NCBI GenBank assembly: GCA_028095005.1
Contig: CM051460.1
Coordinates: forward strand, 290,707,074 to 290,771,073
Direction: 5' to 3'
Origin: Rhynchospora pubera
Taxonomy: Eukaryota; Streptophyta; Magnoliopsida; Poales; Cyperaceae
Length of the DNA: 64,000 nucleotides
The notes under the pieces were generated by a model. That model saw only the letters and a list, made by a program, of their open reading frames with translations, had not been told where the DNA came from and made no database searches. This document shows positions 1 through 11,900 of the stretch, one piece after another. The first letter of the stretch is position 1; each line of letters opens with the position of its first letter. The translations under genes and the position numbers were made by a program.

Positions 1-59
1 TAGCCGACTAAAATTGTTCTACTGAAGCTAAATCCAACATATTTTTTTCTGAAAATTAC

Positions 60-2747
60 TATACAGAAAATAGCAAACTTTGAAAGATGCAAGGCCTCTG
101 TGTCTATGACCGTTTGGCTGCTCCCTTCCATCGCCATGTCATTGCCACTGTAGAAAAGTAACGAAAATAAATAAGAAATACCCAAGCAACATAGTATGAA
201 TTGTTTTTTAAGTAAATTCTTTTAAGTGGCATCACCACTTGGTTGGTCCCCTCGACTTTGAAGGAACTGCTTTCTATGAAACAACTACAATATACAAATA
301 GATCTGGAATTGTTGAATTTAAATTTTCAAAGCTGCATTCTATCAATCCATTTTTTAGCGGCAGCTACTAAATAATTTTTTTATCATTGCTCTGTACAAA
401 AGAGGAACTCAATGAAGGGTAACAATGCTGAATGGAACTAAACATAGCATTGAATATAAACTTTTAGTTTTAAACGAAGGGAATAAAAAATGATAGCATC
501 TTTATTTAATATAGGGCAATGGCAGGTCTTAATCATCAATGATATGCTGGTACGATAGTCATAGATTATTTTGTAGCATAATTTGGTCACGTTCGAAGCT
601 AAACCTGGAGGACAATCAACTAATCTAAATTGAGCGAATTTAATATTAGACATTAAAACATATTTATTATATAAATTCCTTATACCCATTATTACAAAGC
701 ACAAATTGTACAAAAAAAAGTAACTGTCTTTTGACGAAAGAGAAGATTTAGATTTTTTTTAGTGCAATACATTACCAAACTTGTAAACATCGATATAATT
801 AATAAAAAAACTGCAGAAGTAATTGTACCTCAGATATTTATATAAGTTTAAAAATCGTCCCCATCAAATTATGTATGAGCATTCTATGTGAAAAGCACTT
901 CCTGAAAAAGAACTAAAAAAAAGAACAATTTCTTATCAGATTCTCTGAACAAATTAAGAATAAGGACAAATTGTGCTTTAGTAAAACACACCTAATCTTG
1001 TATATAGCCAACCTGTTGAGTCTAAGCCTCTATGATTTCCATTCGTCGTAAATTAAAAGCTAAACATGGAGCATAAACCAATTCATCCAAACTATGGCAG
1101 TATATTAATTCACCCTTATAATACGACTCAATTGCAAATATAGATAGGGATACTATATTGGCTAATTATACAAAAGAAAAGAACACAAAGATGTAATATT
1201 GCATTAATTTATGCTCTTACCTTCCAAGTAGGATAATAGTCTTGAAACCCTTAACTATTATATTTTAGTTAGAATATCGATATGCGCTTAAAAAAATAGC
1301 AAAAAACCTTACCATCTTGTCAGACACGCCAATCTCTTCGTTATGATTCTCCATGTGCGTATCTGATTCGACAGCATCTGGAGTCTTGCACTAACTATTC
1401 AATGTCAAAAATAAAAATTAATAAAATAGGTCCAAATACATGAGTACTGAATTTCTAGTAAAACTTCAAGCAATCAAATGAGAAAGGAGATAAAAGCATT
1501 CATAACTTCTCACATAGTTTTCTTGCAGTTCTATTTAATGACGATAAATATAACAAATGTCATAGATGATCTTGTCCTTAGTTTTCTTCCCAAATTAGTA
1601 CGACCAGACAGCCTTGTAAGCTTGCAAACTGAAAAGGAATTTCAATGAGCATCCCTCAGAGACTGACACATGCGATGTCAACTGACATCTAACTTAAAGA
1701 GGATAACAAAATGAGAAGGAAAAGGAACACATCTAAAGAGAGGGCAAATCTAATCGTAATAGCCACCCATGTAGACAGGCAGCAAGGATTCAACGTGAAG
1801 AGAAAAAAAAATAAAAGAAAATGAATTTTATAAACTTGGACCAAATCTGAAGTTCACACTGTAAGAACCATACCTCATATGCACGAAAAGAAGACCAATA
1901 ACATAGGTAAATTATATTTTATCCCGGGATTGAAAATAGCAAGAAAGTTTCATTATAATTTTCCACTATAATTGAACATGAAATCAATCACGCATCTCCT
2001 CCTTAGCCAAAATAGCTAGCTTAAATAATTGTTAGGTAATTATTATTTATTTTCTCATTAATTAAAACCTAAACAAAACTATTGAAGTCACAACATAAAT
2101 TAAATACTATCAAAATTTTCTATCACATCATAAGGAAATATCAAGCATTTAAAAGAAAAATAACTCCTTACAGTAGCATTCGCAAGATTCTTATAGAAAA
2201 CAAAGAACAACTATGTTGGAATCACCAAGTCCATCTTGTACCCAAAGCACAGAAATTGCTATGAGAAACAAAATCGGTATGAGAAAACAACAAAAATCAT
2301 TCGAAAATCGCAAAAGAGACTAATGTGACATGCTACTTCCCCAATCCTAAATGACAGGAAGCTATTGAGCAGAAGACAACAATCCTAAAACTAACAACAG
2401 ATACAACAAAAGGGATTCCGAAAAGAAATCCTAGAAAAACAATGATCCCAAATTAAACCACAACAATTAGCGAGTTCACTTTAGAGGAAAAACTTGAGAA
2501 GACTAAATCGAATGGAAACACCAACCTAAGAAGGAAACACAACAGATCGAAAAGCTCCAGGAGAACGAAGGAAGATAGAAAAACAAAAAGAGTAAAAGTT
2601 GGAAAAGAACAAAGTGAAGAAGAAGAGACGATACCTAGATAGGAGAAATGAGGAGAGAGATGGATCGTCCAAGCTATTGATCTGAGGCCGTTGATCAATC
2701 GGCCAAGCTACCTGATCCGCCCTTCGTTTCAACCCTCGCGCCACCAT
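60..2747 (-). CDS. Putative 5' part of an unknown multi-exon gene
   Basis: I do not recognise the product. Three exon-like pieces on the minus strand fit together. (1) ATG at 2747-2745 encodes MVARGLKRRADQ and ends CAG|GTAGCT at 2712. (2) Positions 1390-1313, after an AG acceptor and before a GTAAGG donor, give 26 open codons rich in D, E, H and N (CKTPDAVESD then THMENHNEEIGVSDKM). (3) Positions 147-60, after CTACAG and before GTAATT, give 29 codons beginning GNDMAMEGSSQTVIDTEALH. Exons 1 and 2 end in phase 0. Exon 3 needs two bases from an upstream exon, so at least one exon between 1313 and 147 is missing from this model. The leader upstream of the ATG is CT-rich, as in plant 5' UTRs. The gene would run off the left edge of the window. 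The exons were read by eye without transcript support, so other splice choices are possible. Confidence 0.35.
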
Positions 2748-3030
2748 TGCTTTTCCTCTGCCGATCTGGCACAGAAAATGCGCGCAAAATCTGCGAGAAA
2801 GAGAAATCGTATGCAGAAGCAAAGAGAGAGAGAAGAATAGACAGAGGGAGAAAGCTGCGCAGAGAGAAAGAGAGATCACCGGGTCAAAGCTTTAGGTCGG
2901 GGTAGGAGGAAGCCTATCTAGCTATGATCGGCGATCCCCATTATTGTTGAAGAAGAGAAGTACGGAGGTCTCTCTCTCCTGCTTTCCTTTTTGGCTTCGT
3001 GCAGAAAAGCGATGGAAGAACTGGAGAGGG
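2748..3030 (-). promoter_or_regulatory. CT-rich 5' leader / proximal promoter of the unknown gene
   Basis: Read on the minus strand this stretch is dense in CTCTCT and TTCTCT runs directly upstream of the ATG at 2747. Such Y-patch or GAGA-like leaders are common at plant transcription starts. No clear TATA box was seen, so the start site is not placed. Confidence 0.3.
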
Positions 3031-3039
3031 AGCTCATTG

Positions 3040-3310
3040 ATCCCTGTAGCCGCTCCTGTTGTAGTTGTTCGTGTGCCAGAAAGAATCTAAACAGAAAGCC
3101 ACCTAAGGAATTTAGCGAAACACGGAAAGGAAACAACAAATAATGCAAAGAAAATCAAACGCACAGATCAATAGCGGTGACGTCTCTGTAGCTATCCCTG
3201 CGTCCGTAAGAACCTAAATGGAAAGCCATGTAAGAAATGCTGCTGCGATACAGAAGCAAATAACAAACAACATATAGAAAATCCACAATACAAAATTGAT
3301 AGTGGAGATG
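3040..3310. repeat. Diverged tandem duplication, unit about 140 bp
   Basis: Two adjacent segments (about 3040-3170 and 3186-3310) share the same order of words: CTGTAG, AAGAA(T/C)CTAAA, (C/G)AGAAAGCCA or GGAAAGCCA, AACAA, then AGAAAATC and GAT(C)AATAG-like ends. They are clearly related but diverged. No coding potential was seen. Confidence 0.3.
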
Positions 3311-3773
3311 AATGGACACGATGAAATCCATCGTAAAAAGACTGAAATCGGACGGCTGAAGTTGATGTGCACGTTACTGTAGATTGGGTCAGTGAACTAT
3401 GAATGTTTTATGATGCTTACATTCACAAATGATTTCGTATGATGTAACATGTTTTATAAAAGTAATGTTTTGGTCTTTCTCTTAGCATCACTACAGTTCA
3501 TTTTTATTTCTTCCGTGACGATGTGCACTACGTTGTTTTTTCTTTTCCATTTAGATTCATTTTTTAGCATTAAATTAATTAATTTAGAAGAATCTTATGA
3601 AAGGAGGACTATTCTAACATTAAATATCTTAGGATCTCTTACTTTTGTCATTTCCTCTTTGAAAATTTGCTTTCATTTTCTAAGACCAACAAATGCACAT
3701 ATTATATAAAACATAAGTAAATTGAAATGTTATTTAGATATAGATAGATAAGTTGGATCATTCGTACCGATGT

Positions 3774-3878
3774 ATGTCAAATAATTCCCTAAAATTTCCT
3801 TGGATAATTCGTATAGGGAATTTAAAACCAAAATTTAGGGAATTTTGACATACATCCAAGGAAAACATAAATCGGTAC
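3774..3878. mobile_element. Small hairpin / MITE-like inverted repeat
   Basis: The ends are inverted copies (GTACCGAT / ATCGGTAC). The inner arms repeat ATGTATGTCAAA, AATTCCCTAAA and CCTTGGAT in inverted order. The roughly 105-bp unit can fold back on itself. No coding potential and no convincing target duplication. The remaining sequence from 3311 to 4004 is AT-rich spacer with nothing else recognised. Confidence 0.35.
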
Positions 3879-4259
3879 TCCATAAATTAAATTACAAAGG
3901 GACCTATGTACGTACATAAAAAATCTTATTATATAATAGCTAGGGGCATTTTATTTAGACAATTTGGCTGAAACACAATATATTTTAATAACGGAATTTA
4001 AGTTTGTTGTACTAAACGTCTCTAGGTTTGTCGATTGCAAAACAATATCATTTGGCATTTAACAATCTTCTTTGAGTTTTATAGGAAGAAGATACAATTT
4101 ATGAGGACTTGAATAAAAGCTTTAAGAAAGATCAAGATCAAGTCATTAGAGAGCTTGTAGGCTAGTTTAGACTAGGATAGAAGGTATACTTTAGTCCTTG
4201 TTTATCCTTAAAATGGTCTAGATAGCGAAAAGCTCAATAAACCAGCAAAATCCTGTTTT

Positions 4260-4860
4260 CTGTGACCTAGCGTCGTACAACGCTAGATAGAGTTACACAA
4301 CGCTAGAACAGCTAAATTCATACTTTTGTGAATCAACGTTGCACAACGCTATATAGAGTTAGGCAACGCTGAGTCACAACGTTGTACAACGCTCAGTAGA
4401 GTTGTACAACGCTACAGTTAAAAACTTGGAAATTTTCCTGAGTACCATCGTGCAACGCCATATAGCGTTGCACAACGCCACAAAAATCCCAAGTTAGCTG
4501 TGCTGTTTTTACATGCAAAGTCTCTGGAGACGTTAGCCAACGTCTTTCAGCGTTGGGTAACGTTAGCGTTGTGTGACGGCATATAGAGTTGTACAACGCT
4601 CTGTTGAATCTGTCAGAGTTGTTCCTTTTGTCTCCCTTTAGCGTTGTGTAACGCCATTCAGTGGCAAGCAACGCTCTGACAATTTCCAACGGAATTGTCG
4701 GAGCTTTCCTTTGGTTTTACACTCCTGCGTTGTGCGACGGCAAATAGCGTTGCACAACGCTCTGACAGACCAACGGCTATATTAAAGAGCCGTTAGAATT
4801 TACAACGGTCATATCCCAGCGTTGTATAACGCTATTCAGCGTTGTACAACGCTGTGACCT
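4260..4860. repeat. Cluster of about 17 palindromic GCGTTGNNCAACGC motifs
   Basis: Within the putative U3, a 14-15 bp near-perfect palindrome (GCGTTGTACAACGCT, GCGTTGCACAACGC and single-base variants such as GTGTAACGCC) recurs about 17 times with irregular 10-60 bp spacing. It stops about 30 bp before the TATA box. The position upstream of a core promoter suggests binding sites or a hairpin-rich enhancer, but the function is inferred only. Confidence 0.8.
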
Positions 4861-4885
4861 GTTTTTGCTGGGGAATTGCTCATTT

Positions 4886-4901
4886 CGAGCCCTATATATA
4901 T
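4886..4901 (+). promoter_or_regulatory. TATA box of the solo LTR
   Basis: CCCTATATATATCCACC is followed 25-35 bp downstream by CTTGTTCTCTCTCTTGG, a pyrimidine-rich start-site context. The layout matches a plant Pol II core promoter on the plus strand. Confidence 0.6.
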
Positions 4902-6079
4902 CCACCCCTTGTTCTCTCTCTTGGTGCTGCTTCACCTTGCAAAATTAGACCAGAATTGAGCCTTTGAGCACAGGGATACTCTCCCACTTGAGCTTTTCAT
5001 AGCTAGACCATCTTGAGAGATTTAGTAGCCTCAAACACCACCGCCCCGACATTGTCGCTAGGTGTAGGTTTGAATAGGTTGAGAGCTCTTCTCCTTTGAG
5101 GCCGTTGTGTCATTCGAGTTAGGCCGATCCGCCTCGAGTGTCCTTGTGACGAGGTGATTCGGTTCGAAGTTGTAGTCCCGTTCTTGTTGGAATTGAACGG
5201 AGCGCGCCCTTTGGTGGTAGCGAAACTCCCGAAGACGTACGACTAAGGCTAGCTTCTTCTAGCGGGTCGGAACTCCGTAATCACATCGCGTGTTCAATTT
5301 CTCTCTCTCTTTCTCTCTTTATTATCTTGCATTGTGAATTGCTTGTGTGCTTGCTTGTATTGGGTACCAATTGAATTGTGTTAGGGTAGTTCATACCAAA
5401 CCGGTCTAAAACCTTAATCGCTTCCGCTAAACCTTGGTTAAGCCGCCTCTTTTAGGGACAACAAGGTTTTTTATTATATGTTATTATTAGCTATATTTTG
5501 GATGACATATAAAGAGAGAATTTCAGATCAAGCTGCACATGGGCTCCGTTTGGATGGTGTGGGAATAAGAGGAATAAGGAAAGAAGTGGAAAGAAGTATT
5601 GAAAAGTGTGTAACTTTGTGAAGAATTTGAATTGTTTATAATAAATTTATTCTCTTATTCCCTTATTCCCACTAGGCCTGCACAACGAAAAAATATTTAC
5701 GTAATTCCGTGCGTTTTGTCTGCTGCGGAACGATCTACGATAGAATTTCTGGTTTCGTCTGGGTTAGCGAAACGATCTACGGAACGTTTTATGGTTTCGT
5801 GAGTTTAGCGTAACGAGTTACGAAACTAGGTCCTTTCGTTTCGTATCCTTTCGCGAAAACGCGTTATTATTTAATATATTAATTAATATTAAATTATTTA
5901 ACATAATTAATATACAATTTGTATATATAAATATATAATCCTGGGAGAGAGTCAGAGAGAGATCAAACCCTAATCTATTTTTCTCCGCCTCTCTCTCTCT
6001 GAAGCGGCGCCATGTCTTTTCAGTTGCCTCTGTCGATTCGAGATCTCCTTTTGTCTCTCTATCTTCCCTGTCTATCTTC

Positions 6080-6111
<32 letters not shown>

Positions 6112-6807
6112 ACGTATGCTCTTGGAGAGCTGATGATTGATGACATCGAGTCATCTCGATGTTTGATTTTCCTCCTTTTCTGTTGGTTTCGATGAAATCC
6201 TCATCATTAGTATCGAAACCCTAGACTGATTAGTACTCTCTGTCTTTTGGTTTCCAAAATCTTAGCTTAAGTGTAGGCTTGGTAGCTTAAAAGGCTTGAG
6301 AAAGGTTAATGATTGCTAGTTTTTGTGAGACTGGTGACAGAGTAGTCGATCAGTCAGGGTCTGTTGGCTATATAAGATGAAGAAACAAGACAGAAAGGAA
6401 GGAAGGAAGGAAAAGAGAAAGAGAGAGAGAGAAAGGTATTTCTTCTCTGATTTTCTATCTTATTTTAATTTTTTCCGATTTTTTTTTATCTATTAGTTCT
6501 TAACTTATGTTTAATTTTACTTCTTGTTCTTTGTAGGAAAAAAAAGAAGAACGAAAGTAAAGAGAGACAGAAAGGTATTTACTTCATAACTTCTATTTTG
6601 ATTTTAATTTTTATTAGTTGTTTATTTTTTTTTTGGGTTTTAATTCTTTTCTTGTTGTGTTCTATGACTCTTTGTAATTGTAGGAAATTTACATAAATCT
6701 CAAAGTACCCTGACATGGTTGAATCACAGAGAGGGAGTGTGCAAGAGGAAGATTTTGATCTAATAGATGATGAGTATGATTTTTTTTATGTTTTTAATAC
6801 TTCTGCT

Positions 6808-8548
6808 TGTTGGAGTTATGTCCTAGGAGTCAATAATTTAATGACTTAAATATTAGTTTATGTTATGGATGATATTTTATCATCTGTTCCTAGGTTTATT
6901 ATTGACAGATTATTCAGGTTGAGGATCTTAATTGTAGATCTCTGTGGATCATTCTTTAGAATGACAATAATAAATCTAAACGGTCCATAATCTTGATAAT
7001 TAACAAGGAACATTAATTATCATATAAGATTAGTATGCAAGTTAAGTGATGATTAAGTTCTACAAATCATAGGTAAAGAGTTACCAACTTAATTGCATAT
7101 GTTTATGTTATGGAACATAGTACAGGACTTGACCCAACGAAATAAACATATGGATTGTGTTATGTGTCATTGTTTATTTCATTATGATTTTGGTTCTAAG
7201 TTTGAGATGTTTATCTTTTCCACATGAGGATAGGTTCAATAAATATTATCTATCGCTGATTCCCGATAAGGGCTGCTATACGGACTTTATTTATGTTCTC
7301 TTGAATTGTGCGGGGAAAAACTAATCATCAAGAAAACCGTATGCCCCTCATTAATTCACTTAGTGAGTAACGATATCTGTTTGGGCCCCTTGATGGAGTT
7401 GGATCGTATGCGCGCAACTAAGCGATCAACTCTAGATCAAGAAATGTATAATCTGCAAGAATGACACATTCCTATCTTGGATTATACGATGATATCGTGA
7501 GACATAAGAATCAAAATAGAGAAACATATTTATTCTCTTATGCAGGATTGAAATATTGTAGCAGTACACTATTTATGCGAATTGGGAATCATAACGTGTT
7601 GCTAGATACCGCTTATGATTATTGGAATTAAATAACGATTTAATTCCATGGCCAACATAGCATAAATCCTCAAAGGGTCACACAAATAGGACATTAATCA
7701 CACAGTGCATTATTTATTTATTCGCAGCAGTAAGTACTGTGAAAATACCGTTGCGAACCGTTATAATTAATTAAGTCAATGGATCATATAGAAATAAATT
7801 AATGCATTAACTAATCCTAAAATAATTATTAATGAGTTAATAATTAATTTAGTTCAACACAATTTTAATATAAATGGTTATATTAATTAATTGGGCCGTT
7901 ATTTGGTAGCAAATAGATAGCCCAATTAAAGAGCAAATAAATGGGGCTTTAATTAATAGAATTAGAGACTAAATTGAGTGGATTAAGTGGCCAGTGGCCC
8001 ATATAGGCCCATTTCGTGGCTGCCCAATATGGTGGTAGGTGGGATGGCATAGTTGTAATTATGCAAGAGGTCAATTAGGTTTTGTGCTCTATATAAGGAC
8101 CACTTATGAGAGCCTCCACCTAGCTTTTCTCTCTCCTCTCATTCCTCCCATGGAGGCCGCCACTTTCATCCTCTCATTCTCTCTTTTGCTCATGTGTTGA
8201 GCTATTTTCTCTCCACTAAATCAAGGTTGTTGATTGATGCAAGAGAGAAAACCATAAGGATTAAGCTTGTTCTTTGGGTATGCTAGCACGTACCTTGTAG
8301 AACGTGATTAATCCTCCTTGGTGGACTCGAGGGTGGCTACTAGACGTGGTGGAGATGGTGGAGAAGGCACGCCATCGATTCCCATGCCTTGGTCGAGCCC
8401 CGCGAATACGATTTCGCGGGAGGTACAATATTCCACCTATCTCTTGTGTTAATTTGGCTTTTGTGCACGATCCGTTGTGTGTGATGTTTAATTGCTTAAT
8501 TAAATTGTAATTAGCACTAAAAAAATGAAAATTACACACTTCCTAACA
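6808..8548 (+). mobile_element. Solo LTR (1.74 kb), copia-like, inside hAT intron 1
   Basis: It starts TGTTGGAGTT and ends TTCCTAACA, with a perfect 5-bp TSD CTGCT at 6803-6807 and 8549-8553. The opening words (TGTTGGAGTTATGTCCTAGG) resemble long plant Ty1/copia LTRs; that family call is from memory of such LTRs and is tentative. No gag-pol or second LTR follows, so it is a solo LTR. It sits in intron 1 of the transposase, which was about 470 bp before the insertion. Confidence 0.88.
8088..8099 (+). promoter_or_regulatory. TATA box of the copia-like solo LTR
   Basis: GCTCTATATAAGGACC is followed about 30 bp later by CCTCCACCTAGC and a CT-rich leader, the expected U3-R boundary on the plus strand. 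Confidence 0.6.
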
Positions 8549-8564
8549 CTGCTTGTTATTGGCG

Positions 8565-8935
8565 TGTGACATGGGAGACATCCATTCCTGGCAGTATGTT
8601 AATGCCACTCATATGTGTGCTTGTTAATGTTATTTATATGTTATATGCTTGTGCTTTGTGTGTTTGAATGTTTGTGTAATTGTGCTTGCTATGTGCCTTG
8701 TTTCATGGTTGCCAGGCGTTGATGTCTCCCATGACACACCTTTGCAAGCATGTTATGGTTATGTAGAGTAGAGAGCAAGTTGAACTGTTTAAGATTATCA
8801 TTTGAGTTGGTCATCACTGACATCCAGTCCTGGCAACATGTTGAATTGAGCAGGTAGAAATTAAGTGTTATGTCAGGGGTGGATGTCAGTCATGACTAAC
8901 CTTGGCAATCTGTTGAATTGATGCACTGGTATGCA
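8565..8935. repeat. Four diverged copies of a ~35-bp motif, mixed orientation, in hAT intron 1
   Basis: Copies lie near 8569-8602 (GACATGGGAGACATCC then CCTGGCAGTATGTT), 8712-8755 (TGCCAGGC then GATGTCTCCCATGACAC, largely inverted), 8816-8846 (CACTGACATCCAG then CCTGGCAACATGTT) and 8872-8925 (GGATGTCAGTCATGAC then CTTGGCAATCTGTT). They share GACATCC and CTGGCA-ATGTT cores. They lie between the solo LTR and exon 2. Role unknown. Confidence 0.5.
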
Positions 8936-11900
8936 CTATTATATCTCTAGTAATCTGGTATGTATGACTTGATTGCTTCCAATTTATAGTATGGGACCAG
9001 GATTTCATTTTGAAACTGCAGAGGAAATTGAAAGGATCCAAATTGATGCTGAACTGACTGATGGTGGTACTGGTACCCCAACCGCAAATACTGATGGTGG
9101 TACTGGTACTCCAACCCCAAATGAACCTCAACCTGCTGCTGATAATGCTGATTCAGCAGCAAAAAAAAAGAGGAACAATCCAAGGAAATCAAAAGTGTGG
9201 GAACACTTTGATAGTACAGAGAAAGATGAAGATGGTAACTTTACAGCCACTTGTAAGTATTGTGGCATTGAATATTTGCAAGGCAACTCTAGGAGCACTA
9301 GCTCATTGTTGCATCATTGTCAGGGTGGTTGTAAAAAAATGTCACCCACAAAAAGGATGAAACCTGATGTCTTGCAGAGACTGCTTGCACTTGGCAGTGG
9401 TGAAGGTATACTTCTCACTTGGCACTTGTCAGTTGTCACCAATAATGTATAATTGTTACTTGGCATTTGGCACTAATATGTATAATGTATTGTATAATTA
9501 TCAGGTCAACCCAAGCCTTCAGTTTGGCAATTTGACCAGAAAAGAAGTAGGAAAAACTTGGCAAATATGGTAATTGGCCATGAATACCCTTTTAACAGTG
9601 CAACACATCATTTTTTGAAAGTTTTTGCAACTGATCTGCGGCCTTGTTTTAAAATGCCATCAAGGACCACACTTAGGTCAGATTGTATGGGTGTTTATGA
9701 GGAAGAGAAGTTAAAATTGTATGAATTACTTGGGAATATGGATTGTAAGTTAAGTTTCACTAGTGATTTGTGGACTTGTAAGGGTAAAGATAGGGCTTTT
9801 ATGGCTCTCACTTGTCATTTCATTGATGACAATTGGAAGTTGAGGAAAAGACTTCTCAGCTTTACACCAATGCCCTCTCCTCACACTGGAAAACACATTT
9901 CAGAGGCCATTTATGATATGTTAGTTTTGTGGAACTTGGACAAAAAAGCTTTTAGTTTGGTGTTGGACAATGCATCTGCTAATGATGCTGTCATCAAGGA
10001 CTTGTTGAGTAAGAGTTATTTTAGAAAGAACCTACCTTGTGATGGTCACATCTTTCATCTAAGATGTGGATGCCACATTTTAAATCTGATTGTTCAAGAT
10101 GGTTTGAGTGTGATGTCTGGTGAGATAGATGCCATAAGGGAAACCATGAAATTTATTAGGCATTCACAACTTAGAATGGAGAAGTTCAAGTTGGCTGCTT
10201 CTCAGGTCTACGTTATATACTTATATCTATATATATTTTAATTTATTTTTTTTATTTCATTTATTTTAATGTTATTTTAATGTGCACTAATTAATTTGTC
10301 TATGTTTGTTTTCAGGTAAATGCTCCTGATAAGAAACCAACATGGGATGTGCAGACCAGGTGGAACTCCACATATATTATGCTGGAGTTGGCATTACAAT
10401 TGAAGGATGCTATCATCAGGTATGCAGAGTTAGACAAGACTTATTCTTTTTGTCCATCTGATCAGGATTGGGATCATGTGAAAGCCCTACATGGACATTT
10501 GAAAGTCTTCTATGATTCAACTCTAAGATTGAGTGGGGCCAAGTATCCAACCTTGAATTTGTATTTTCCTGATTTCTGTGAGGTTTATCTGAATATTCAA
10601 AAAATGAATAGTAGTCCATATACATTTGTTTCGAATATGGGACAAAAAATGTTCCAGAAGTGGAACAAGTATTGGTAAATTGGAAGTGTTATGTTGGCTC
10701 TTGCTTGTTCTCTAGATCCAAGGTGTAAGCTAGCAGTGGTTGAGTACTACTTCAAAATGTTGCATCATGAAGAGTTGCAATCATTTATGACCAACTTGAA
10801 GACTTGCTTTGATGATTTGTTCAATGAGTATTTGATCTCAAACAACAAACAACCACAGTCACAGAGCCAAACTAGTCAAAGTACAACACCAAGGTACACC
10901 ACTAACACATCTGATATGTATATATATATTTTTATTTTGTTATGTGTGTTGCAATCAAAGTTGAAAATGTCTTCTTTTTCAGTTCTAGTGGATCAAAGTA
11001 AGAAACTGATTCAAGGGCTGGTTTGAAAAATTTCTTGAATGATAAGAAGCAGGCTGACCCCATCTTGTCTGAGCTTGATCAGTATCTATCTGAACCACTT
11101 GATCCTTGTAGCTTGGATGATGACTTTGACATTTTGTCATGGTGGAAATTAAAAGCCCCTAAATATCCAGTTTTGTCTAAGTTGGCTAGGGACATATTGG
11201 CTATACCAATTAGTACTGTGGCATCAGAGTCAACCTTTAGTACTGCTGGTAGAACACTTAGCCCAACTAGAAGCTCATTGAATGATGAGAGCATTGAAGC
11301 TCTAGTGTGTGCACAGAATTGGTTGAGGACATCAGTGATTGGTATTATTTTTAATTATAATTAATTTCCATTTTAATTCAATTCAATTATTACTAATTTC
11401 TCTTTTGTTTGATATTAATGTAGAAAGTGGTGGTGAACTTGGTGATGCAGATGATGATGCAATTGATGAGATTATTGAATGATCTCTGTGTTATGATTTT
11501 TTTAACAGTTGAACTTGGTGAACTTGGTGATTGCAAGTTTGTTTGTTTTTCTTTTTTTTTGATAAATAAACAATTGGGTTTTTTGTTTATTTTGGTGCCT
11601 ATAGGACTAAGGAGAGTCTGTTAATTTAACAATGGGATTAATTCTATATGGATGGGTCAATGATGAAGGGTACAAAATTGTCAAGTGCTTGTTCGAGGGG
11701 ATGGGACTCTTACTTAATAATTTCGATGGGTCAGTCGGAATTATTGGGTTTGTTGATATCTCCCCAATGATTTGAACTTATAACTGAGACCACCATAATT
11801 CATATGGAAATAATCCCTTGTTAAATTAGGTATTAGTTTGAAATTATTTTGATGTATTTTTTAAATGAAACATGTGTTTACAGTCTTCTGTTATTGTGCT

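Larger units (their letters stand above)
4005..5463 (+). mobile_element. Solo LTR (1.46 kb) of an LTR retrotransposon
   Basis: The stretch starts TGTTGT and ends ACAACA, a 6-bp inverted end typical of LTRs. It is flanked by near-identical 5-bp direct repeats (AAGTT at 4000-4004, AGGTT at 5464-5468). A strong TATA box at about 4891-4900 is followed by a C/T-rich leader, as expected for the U3-R junction. That leaves about 0.9 kb of U3 and 0.5 kb of R-U5. No gag-pol or second LTR lies nearby, so a solo LTR left by LTR-LTR recombination is the simplest reading. The TSD mismatch keeps this moderate. The family is not identified. Confidence 0.55.
6715..11482 (+). pseudogene. hAT transposase gene, six exons, two in-frame stops
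   Basis: It would catalyse cut-and-paste movement of the hAT element in the nucleus. Exons that join in phase are 6715-6773, 8990-9405, 9505-10205, 10316-10893, 10983-11341 and 11424-11482, totalling 2172 nt or 724 codons. All introns are GT-AG. Exon 2 has a BED zinc finger (SKVWEHFD, CKYC, then SSLLHHC) after an acidic, GTGTPT-repeated leader. Exon 3 has the catalytic-core words SFTSDLW and LVLDNASAND. Exon 4 has TRWNSTY and SLDPRCKL. Exon 5 has the hAT C-terminal dimerisation region (WWKLKAPKYPVLSKLARDIL, then ASESTFSTAGR). Stops TAA at 10676-10678 and TAA at 10999-11001 lie in frame, so the copy is probably dead although everything else is open. Two 5' UTR introns (6436-6536, 6575-6683) also fit GT-AG. 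Confidence 0.88.

Noticed and set aside
3449..3709. 86-codon hydrophobic frame
   Set aside because: Hydrophobicity follows from T-rich DNA; no start context or homologous motif.
4393..4689. 98-codon minus-strand frame
   Set aside because: Lies in the palindromic motif cluster of an LTR U3.
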